This document shows, piece after piece, positions 52,090 to 59,100 of a DNA stretch of 64,000 bases (the stretch's first letter is position 1; the number at the start of each line of letters is the position of its first letter). Source of the DNA: Nonomuraea sp. NBC_00507 (lineage in GTDB: Bacteria; Actinomycetota; Actinomycetes; Streptosporangiales; Streptosporangiaceae); assembly GCF_036013525.1 (NCBI RefSeq), contig NZ_CP107853.1, positions 9,362,001-9,426,000 on the forward strand, written 5' to 3'. The position numbers and the translations under genes were made by a program. The notes under the pieces were generated by a model, which worked only from the letters and a program-made list of their open reading frames with translations, was not told the origin of the DNA and did no database searches.

Positions 52090-53163
52090 ATGACACGGTT
52101 CATGGCGGCGGTGAAAAGAGTCGCCCCATGGGCGGCGCGCAACGCCGACGGCGCCATCGCGCTCGGCCTGGCCATCGTGGTCGGCGTGCTCGGCATCATG
52201 CCCGACCGGATCTTCGGCAAGGATGGCGAGAAGATCCAGGACGATCTCGTCAGTGCCGCGACCCTGGTCATGCTCGCGCTCGTGGCCACCGCGCTGCTGC
52301 GCGACCGCGCCCGCCAGGCCCCCGTCGAGAAGGCGATCACCTCGGGCGTCCTGGCCGAGCTGCCGGTGCGGCTGGCCCGCCTGGAGCAGATCGAGACGCT
52401 GGCCCACAGCACCCGCCGCGCCCTGGACGCGCTGCAGCTGGTCCGGGTGCTGGGCAGCCGGCAGGAGATCGCCCAGTCGCACGCCGAGGCCCGCAAGGAC
52501 ACCGTCAGGTGGAGCTTCAAGGGCGGCACCGGCACCTACCTGCGCGCGGTCACGCTCCCCGCCTGCGTGGCGGCGGCGCGCAGGGACAAGCGCCACCTCA
52601 CGGTCAGGATCGAGGTGATCGACCCGGCCGACGCCGAGGTGTGCGAGGCGTACGCCCACTATCGCCGCTCGTTGTCCGACGTGCCCGACGGCACCGGCGA
52701 GACGTGGACGACCGACCGGGTCAGGAAGGAGTCGTACGCGACGATCCTGGCCGCCTTCTGGCATCGGCAGCGCTACGGCCTGCTCGACATCGCGGTGGGC
52801 CTGTCGCGGACGATGACGACGTTCCGCTGGGACCTGTCCACCACCCGCCTGATCATGACGGTCGAGGATCCGAACATGGCGATGACGGCGCTGGCGGGCA
52901 CGTTCTACTACGAAAACTGCGACACCGAGTTGCGGCTCAGCTTCGAGCAGGCCCGGCGGGTGCCCCTGGAGATGTACAAGAAGGCGCCGCTGAGCGATGA
53001 GCCGACCATCGAGGAGGTGCAGGAGTTGTTCGAGCGCATCGGGATGCCCCTGCCCAAGTCCTACAACGGCCATGACGTCGTGGACATCGCCCGCAAGGCG
53101 TTGCGCGCGGTGGATCCGTATGGTGAGGCGCATCCAGCGGCTCACCGGCGAGACGGCACGTGA
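52090..53163 (+). CDS. membrane protein with unassigned cytoplasmic domain
   Basis: A 357-residue protein. Two hydrophobic segments near the N terminus (about 22-40 and 50-70) anchor a soluble region of about 280 residues. The soluble part has alternating strands and helices (DTVRWSFKGGTGTYLRAVTLPACVAAARRDKRHLTVRIEVIDP, then VCEAYAHYRRSL) and ends with a helical EEVQELFERIGMPLP segment. I could not assign a family; the layout resembles phospholipase-D-like or nucleotide-sensing domains seen in conflict systems, but no HKD motif is visible. It begins a tight rightward set with a cupin (12-base gap) and an IMPase-like gene (10-base gap). Confidence 0.75.
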   Translation: MTRFMAAVKRVAPWAARNADGAIALGLAIVVGVLGIMPDRIFGKDGEKIQDDLVSAATLVMLALVATALLRDRARQAPVEKAITSGVLAELPVRLARLEQIETLAHSTRRALDALQLVRVLGSRQEIAQSHAEARKDTVRWSFKGGTGTYLRAVTLPACVAAARRDKRHLTVRIEVIDPADAEVCEAYAHYRRSLSDVPDGTGETWTTDRVRKESYATILAAFWHRQRYGLLDIAVGLSRTMTTFRWDLSTTRLIMTVEDPNMAMTALAGTFYYENCDTELRLSFEQARRVPLEMYKKAPLSDEPTIEEVQELFERIGMPLPKSYNGHDVVDIARKALRAVDPYGEAHPAAHRRDGT

Positions 53164-53175
53164 GTACGGGGGGCC

Positions 53176-53799
53176 ATGAGCTACCACGGAGTGCACCGGC
53201 TGTTACGCGAGGGCCGGGCCCGGTCGTGGGCCCTTGAGGTGCTGGCGGGTCCGGTGACCGCGGTGCGCCACCCGCTCGGCTTCGTCTGCCTGCCGCTGGA
53301 GCGGGACGGAGCTCGCGGCGGCGAAGGGGTATGCCTGCATCTGTGGTCCGACTCGCTCGCGCATGCCGAGAGCACGACCTCACAGATCCACTGCCACAGC
53401 TGGGATCTGGTGAGTCACGTGCTCTACGGGCAGATGCGCAACGTGCACGCGGTGGTCAGCGACGCCGGCGCGGACGCCACCCATCGGGTCTTCGAGGTCG
53501 TGAGCGGGGCCGACGGCGACCACATCTCGCCGACCGGCCGCACCGTGCGGCACGCGACCGGCCTGGTGGAGGTGTTCGGCCCCGGCGACACCTACACGCT
53601 GCCGTCCGGCCGCTTCCACAGCAGCGTCGTCCCCGAGGGCGGCGAGGCGGCCACGATCGCGCTGGGCCGCGGCCGGCCCGGCAGCCGCGACCTGTCGCTG
53701 GGCCCGCTGGGCGCCGGGCCGCACCACGTGTCCAGGCAGCCGCTGGACCGCGACGAGACGGCCCTGGCCGTACGACTGATCACCGCGCACCTGACCTGA
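53176..53799 (+). CDS. cupin-fold protein
   Basis: A 207-residue protein with a probable cupin beta barrel. A metal-site-like motif IHCHSWDLVSHVLYGQMRN at about 76-94 and a second element GDTYTLPSGRFHSSVVPEGG at about 138-157 match the two cupin motifs (HxH...D and the late His), so a mononuclear metal centre is plausible. Enzyme or sensor function cannot be told. It lies between the membrane protein and the IMPase-like gene in a likely three-gene operon. Confidence 0.65.
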   Translation: MSYHGVHRLLREGRARSWALEVLAGPVTAVRHPLGFVCLPLERDGARGGEGVCLHLWSDSLAHAESTTSQIHCHSWDLVSHVLYGQMRNVHAVVSDAGADATHRVFEVVSGADGDHISPTGRTVRHATGLVEVFGPGDTYTLPSGRFHSSVVPEGGEAATIALGRGRPGSRDLSLGPLGAGPHHVSRQPLDRDETALAVRLITAHLT

Positions 53800-53809
53800 G
53801 AGGCACCTG

Positions 53810-54610
53810 ATGGACCTGGACCACGCTCGCACGGTCGCCGTCGAAGCCGCCGAGGCCGCCGGGGCCCTGCTCCTTGCGGGCACCCGCGGCGCGGTCGGGG
53901 TGCGCGCCAAGGGCGAGGCGGGCGACGTGGTCACCGATCTCGACCTGGCCTCGGAGAAGCTGCTGCTGGAGCGCATCCTGACCGTCTATCCCTCGCACTC
54001 GGTGATCGCCGAGGAGTCGGGTCTGGTCGGCGCGGCGGGCGGCGAGTGGACGTGGCTGGTCGATCCGCTGGACGGCACCAACAACGTGGCGATCGGGCTG
54101 TCGGCGTTCGTGGTGGGGGTGGGGCTGTGCCGGGACGGGCTGCCGGTGCTGGGCGTGGTGCACGATCCGGTCTCCGCCCAGACGTGGTCGGCCGTCAGGG
54201 GGCGTGGCGCGCTCTCTTCGGGAGGGGTGCGCCTGGCGCCGCCGTACGCGCCGCGCCCGCACGGGCCGCTGCTGGCCTGGACCCAGGGGCACGGAGTGAG
54301 CAGAGGCGACGCGACCGTGCGCGCGCTGAAGCAGGCTCTGGAGCTCCACGCGCGCAGGGTGCTGCAGCTGTGGGCGCCGCTGCTGTCGTGGGCGATGCTG
54401 GCGCGCGGCGACATCGACGGCATCGTCGGCTACCAGGCCGAGCTGGTGGACCTGCCGGCGGGCGCGCTGCTCGCCCAGGAGGCCGGCATCGAGATCAGGA
54501 CGCTGGACGGCGGCCCGTTCGAGGCGTGCATCGACACCACGGCCGAGCAGCGCAGTTTCGTCGCGGCGCACCCGCGTGCCATCCCCGGGCTCCTCGCACT
54601 CGTCCAGTGA
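53810..54610 (+). CDS. inositol monophosphatase-family phosphatase
   Basis: A 266-residue metal-dependent phosphatase of the IMPase/FBPase/CysQ superfamily. The first metal motif is VIAEESG (Glu about 65), the second is WLVDPLDGTNN (about 84-94), and the third (WxAD in the family) is partly replaced, around YQAELVDLPAGALLAQEAG, where the Asp of VDLPAG takes the usual metal position. Substrates in the superfamily include inositol phosphate, PAP and fructose bisphosphate. The neighbouring membrane and cupin genes suggest it works with them rather than in general metabolism. Confidence 0.87.
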   Translation: MDLDHARTVAVEAAEAAGALLLAGTRGAVGVRAKGEAGDVVTDLDLASEKLLLERILTVYPSHSVIAEESGLVGAAGGEWTWLVDPLDGTNNVAIGLSAFVVGVGLCRDGLPVLGVVHDPVSAQTWSAVRGRGALSSGGVRLAPPYAPRPHGPLLAWTQGHGVSRGDATVRALKQALELHARRVLQLWAPLLSWAMLARGDIDGIVGYQAELVDLPAGALLAQEAGIEIRTLDGGPFEACIDTTAEQRSFVAAHPRAIPGLLALVQ

Positions 54611-54715
54611 GGAAAAGTACGCGAATAATGTGTGTCGAATGTCGATGAGTTCCTCCGCCGTTCGACGTCTATTTAGAGGAAGCCGGACAACGGCATTTCG
54701 CTAGAGGAGCCCGAC

Positions 54716-54958
54716 ATGATGACCACGACCGAGCTGGCGCAGGTGCTCTTCACGACCACCCTGCAGCCGTCCGACGAGCTGTCCCCCTGCCAGATCCGCG
54801 AGGCCGTGGACGAGCGGCTGTGCGCGTGCGGCGGCGACCCCGCGTGGTGCGCGGCGTACGTGGCCCAGGAGGCCGGCGACCACCCCGAGACGTACGTGGT
54901 GCGGATGCGCTGGGCGCTGACCGCCGTCGCCGGCGCTTACGCCCTGGCCGCCGCCTGA
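54716..54958 (+). CDS. small conserved-looking hypothetical protein
   Basis: An 80-residue soluble protein with a compact sequence: a Thr-rich start (MMTTTELAQVLFTT), a central LSPCQIREAVDERLCACGGDPAWCAAYVAQEAGDHPE with four Cys, and a C-terminal Ala-rich helix. The regular spacing of the Cys residues could bind a metal. GAGGAG precedes the ATG pair at good distance. Similar small proteins occur widely in actinomycetes but I know no function. It follows the IMPase gene by 105 bases, probably with its own promoter. Confidence 0.65.
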   Translation: MMTTTELAQVLFTTTLQPSDELSPCQIREAVDERLCACGGDPAWCAAYVAQEAGDHPETYVVRMRWALTAVAGAYALAAA

Positions 54959-54962
54959 CGGC

Positions 54963-56135
54963 TCAGCCGAACGCGACCAGCGCCCACACCGTGGCGACCA
55001 GCCCCACGACGGCCAGCCCGGCGCCGGTGAGCAGGAAGCGGCGCATCGGCACCTTGACCCCGTGGCGGCGGCACGACTCGAACCACAGCAGGGTGGCCAG
55101 CGACGCCCACGGCGTCACGACCGGCCCCACGTTGGTGCCGATCAGCAGGGACAGCAGACGGTCCCGCTCGGCGGCCGGGATGACGGTCTCGACCGCCTGG
55201 TAGGCGGGCAGATTGTTGATCACGTTGGACAGCCCGGCGCCCACGGCGGCCGTGCGGTAGGGATCACCGTCGGCGCCGACCATCCACGCCATCAGGTCCG
55301 ACAGACCGTTCCTGCTCAGCATCGGCACGACCAGGAACAGCCCCGTCACGAGGATCACCAGCTGCCACGGGAAAAGGCTCCAGGTCAGACGCTCGCGGGC
55401 GCGCACCAGGAAGGCTCCCACCACGATCGCGGCGGCCGTGGTGGCGGCGACCGCGACATGCGCCTTGAGCAGCAGCATCACGATGAACAGCAGGCATCCG
55501 GCCGAGGCGGCCGCGAACAGCATCCGGTCGGCGACCGGCTCCACCACTGGCGGCGTGTACCGCAGGTCGCGCCGCTCGCCCCGGCGCCAGAAGAACACCC
55601 ACAGGAACACCATCGTCACCGCGATGGAGGCGATCTGCGGCGCCCACATGCGGGCGGCGAACTCCTGGGCGTCGAGGCCGATCTTCTCCATGCCGAGGAG
55701 GTTCGTCAGGTTGGAGACGGGCAGCAGCAGGCTCGCCGTGTTGGCCAGCCAGATCGTGGTCATGGCCAGGGGCAGGGCGGCGATGCGGGCCTTGGGCGCC
55801 AGGGCGAGCATGACGGGGGTGAGGAGCACCGCCGTGGTGTCCAAGTTCAGAAATATCGTGACAAAAGACGCGAAAGCGACACAAAGAAAGAAGAGTGCGG
55901 CGTAATTGCCACGGCCCAGCACCGCCATCCTGGCCGCGATGGCGTCGAAGACCTGGGCCTCCTTGGTGAGCTCGGCCAGCACGATGATGGCGACCAGGAA
56001 GATCAGCAGCGGGCCGATGTCGTCCAGGCTCTCAGCCGCGGCTTCCCAGGGCAGCAGTCCGACCGGCACCGAGACCACACCCAGGACGAGCAGCCCGATC
56101 CTGATCCAGTCGAGCACCCCAAAACGCCGCCACAC
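54963..56135 (-). CDS. ArsB/NhaD-type ion transporter
   Basis: A polytopic membrane protein of about 390 residues with some ten hydrophobic segments, in the ion transporter superfamily that includes ArsB arsenite permease and NhaD. Typical pieces are FLVAIIVLAELTKEAQVFDAIAARMA, FLNLDTTAVLLTPVMLALA, TIWLANTASLLLPVSNLTNLL, and the mirrored AGLSNVINNLPAYQAVE and IGTNVGPVVTPWASLATLLW of the second repeat. No arsR or arsenate reductase gene is nearby, so arsenite specificity is not certain. The start is uncertain (GTG 56135 or 56117); the longest frame overlaps the start of the divergent TIR gene. Confidence 0.86.
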   Translation of the reverse strand: MWRRFGVLDWIRIGLLVLGVVSVPVGLLPWEAAAESLDDIGPLLIFLVAIIVLAELTKEAQVFDAIAARMAVLGRGNYAALFFLCVAFASFVTIFLNLDTTAVLLTPVMLALAPKARIAALPLAMTTIWLANTASLLLPVSNLTNLLGMEKIGLDAQEFAARMWAPQIASIAVTMVFLWVFFWRRGERRDLRYTPPVVEPVADRMLFAAASAGCLLFIVMLLLKAHVAVAATTAAAIVVGAFLVRARERLTWSLFPWQLVILVTGLFLVVPMLSRNGLSDLMAWMVGADGDPYRTAAVGAGLSNVINNLPAYQAVETVIPAAERDRLLSLLIGTNVGPVVTPWASLATLLWFESCRRHGVKVPMRRFLLTGAGLAVVGLVATVWALVAFG

Positions 56136-56193
56136 CCGTCGATGATCGCACAACGTCTCCAAAACCCTTACAGCGCAAGGGATACTGAGCGAC

Positions 56194-59100
56194 ATGGCAC
56201 GTGACGGCAGGCCGACCGAGATCTTCGTCAGCTACTCCCCGGCCGACACGGCGTGGGCGACGTGGATCGCCTGGGAGCTCGAGGCGGCGGGCTACAAGAC
56301 CATGATCCAGGCCTGGGACTTCGTTCCGGGCACCAACTTCATCGACTTCATGGACCGCGGGGTCACCGAGGCGCAGCTGGTCGTGGCGGTGCTCTCGCGA
56401 AACTACCTGACCTCCCGCTACGGCCGGATGGAGTGGCAGGCGGCGCTGCGGGCCGACCCGGACAACCCCTCCAACAAGCTCGTCACGATCCGGCTGGAGG
56501 ACGTCCAGTTGGAGGGCCTGCTGTCCACGATCACCTGGGTCGACCTGCTCGGCGTCACCGACCCAGGGCAGGCCAGGGCGCTGCTGCTCGGCCGGGTCAG
56601 GGAGGCGCTGGCAGGCCGGGCCAAGCCCGAGGCGGCGCCGGCGTTCCCCGACGGGTCCGGCCTGCCGGTGGCCGCGCCGACGCTGCCGCCGCCCGGCGCG
56701 GAGCGGGCCAGGGCGCGCCGCGCGCCGGTCACCGCGCCCAAGTTCCCGCCCGCGGCGAGCTCCGACAGCGGGCGGGAGTCGATCAGCGTGCTGCACATCG
56801 GCGGCCCGCGGTTCGGCAGGGCGCTGCCCGACCCCGGCGACCCGTTCACGCCGGAGGACATGCAGGCGCGGATCTGGGCGGACCTGACCGGCATGTACGA
56901 CCGGGGCATGCCCCGCCCCGATCTGATGATCGTCAGCGGTGACCTGACCGAGTCCGGCAGCCTGGGGCAGTTCGGGCAGGCGACGCGGTTCGTGACCGAC
57001 CTGCGGCTGCTGATCGGGCTGGAGCCGCACCGGCTGGTGCTGCTGCCGGGGCCGCGCGACGTCACCAAGGCGGCGGCCAGCGCCTACTTCATGACGTGCG
57101 AGGCCGACGACGTGAGCCCGCAGCCTCCCTACTGGCCCAAATGGCGGCATTTCGCCGGGTTGTTCGGCGAGGTGTACCAAGGGCTGGACGACCGGGTGTT
57201 CGACGGCGGGCAGCCGTGGACGTTGTTCGAGGTGCCCGACCTGAAGGTGGTCGTGGCGGGTCTCAACTCGACGATGGCGATGAGCCATCTGGAGCGGGAC
57301 GCGTACGCGCTGCTGGGCGAGGCGCAGGCGGCCTGGTTCGCCGAGCGGCTGCGGCCGTACGAGGAGAGCTCCTGGCTGCGGCTCGGCGGGCTCGGGCACC
57401 CGCCGGGCGCGCTGCGGGACGCGCCGACGTTCGAGCGGCTGCTCGCGCACCGGCTCAACCTGCTCTTGCACGGCGGATCCCGGGAGGCCGCCGACGGGCG
57501 GATCGCCGCGCCGCGGGCCGGGCGGCACCAGGTCGTGGAGATCACCCCGGACGGGCTGCGCACCTGGCGGCCCGACGAGCGCGAGCCCGAGCTCGTGCCG
57601 TACAAGTGGCGGGCCGCGCGGGCGACGTTCACCGGCGAGGCCCCGCCCGCCCCGCCGTCCGGGCCCAAGCCGGACGAGCGCGAGCCCAGCCCGGTCGAGC
57701 TGCTGCTGGACCGGATCACCGAGGTCTGCGAGGCCAGGCACGAGCGGGCCAAGATCCGCAGGTTCGCCGCTCATCTCGTGGTCACCCACCCGGAGGACGG
57801 GTTCGTCCGTCAGACGATGATCGGCGCGCAGGCCGGCGAGGTGACCGCGGAGGCGGCCGACGCGTTCGTCCGGCAGGCGCACGCCACCGGTCTGGCCGCC
57901 GAGCTGGTCTACCAGGGTCCGCCGGCCCCGCGCGCGGTTCGCGACGACCTCATGCGCAAGGGGGTGCGGCTGCGCAGCTTCACCGAGTTCCAGGGCCTGC
58001 TCGACCTGACCGGCTACGTCACCGAGCAGACGGCCAGGCTGACCACCGACCGCCGCTACCCGCCGGACCTGTACGTGCCGCAGCGCTACCGCGAGCTGGA
58101 CCGGCCCGGCAGCCAGGTCCGGCACGAGCTGACCGACGAGCTCATGCGCCTGCTGGCCACCGACCACGGCCGGTTCCTGCTGCTGCTCGGCGACTTCGGG
58201 CACGGCAAGACGTTCGCGCTGCGCGAGCTGGCCCGCCGCATCCCGGCCGAGCTGCCGCACCTGACGCCGATCCTCATCGAGCTGCGCGCCCTGGACAAGG
58301 CGCATTCGGTGGACGCCCTGGTGGCGGCGCACCTGGCCGGCCACGGCGAGGAGTTCATCGATCTCAAGGCGTTCCGCTACCTGCTGCGGCAGGGACGGAT
58401 CGTGCTGCTGTTCGACGGGTTCGACGAGCTGGTGACCCGGCTGACCTACGACCGGGCGGCCGACCATCTGGCCACGCTGCTGTCGGCGGCCGAGGACAAG
58501 GCGAAGATCGTGGTGGCCAGCCGGACCCAGCACTTCAAGTCGAACAGCCAGGTGCTGACCTCGCTCGGCGAGATGGTCGGGGTGCTGCCGCAGCGGCGGG
58601 TGCTCAGCGTCGAGGACTTCACGCCCGACCAGATCCGCTCCTACCTGGACAACAGGTTCGAGGACGGCGCCGAGGCCAGGGCCCGCATGTCGCTGATGGG
58701 CGAGATCAAGGACCTGCTGGCGCTCGCGCAGAACCCGCGCATGCTGAGTTTCATCGCCGACCTCGACGCCGACCGGCTGCGTACGGTGGCCGGCGCCCGC
58801 CACACGCTCAGCCCCGCGCTGCTGTATGAGGAGATCCTCGGCTCGTGGCTGGCATTCGAGGAACGGCGGGCCAGGCTGCCCGGCTCGGCCACGGCGCTGA
58901 GCGTCGAGGAGCTGCGGCGGGCGGTGACGGCGCTGGCGCTGCGGCTGTGGGAGACCGGAGAGTCGCTGCTGGGCGTGGACGAGCTGACCGAGATCGGCGA
59001 GACGCTGGCCGATCTGGCCGGCGGACAGCTGTCGGCCGCGCACGCCGCGCACGCGATGGGCTCGGGCAGCCTGCTGGTGCGGACCGAGGAGGGCATGTTC

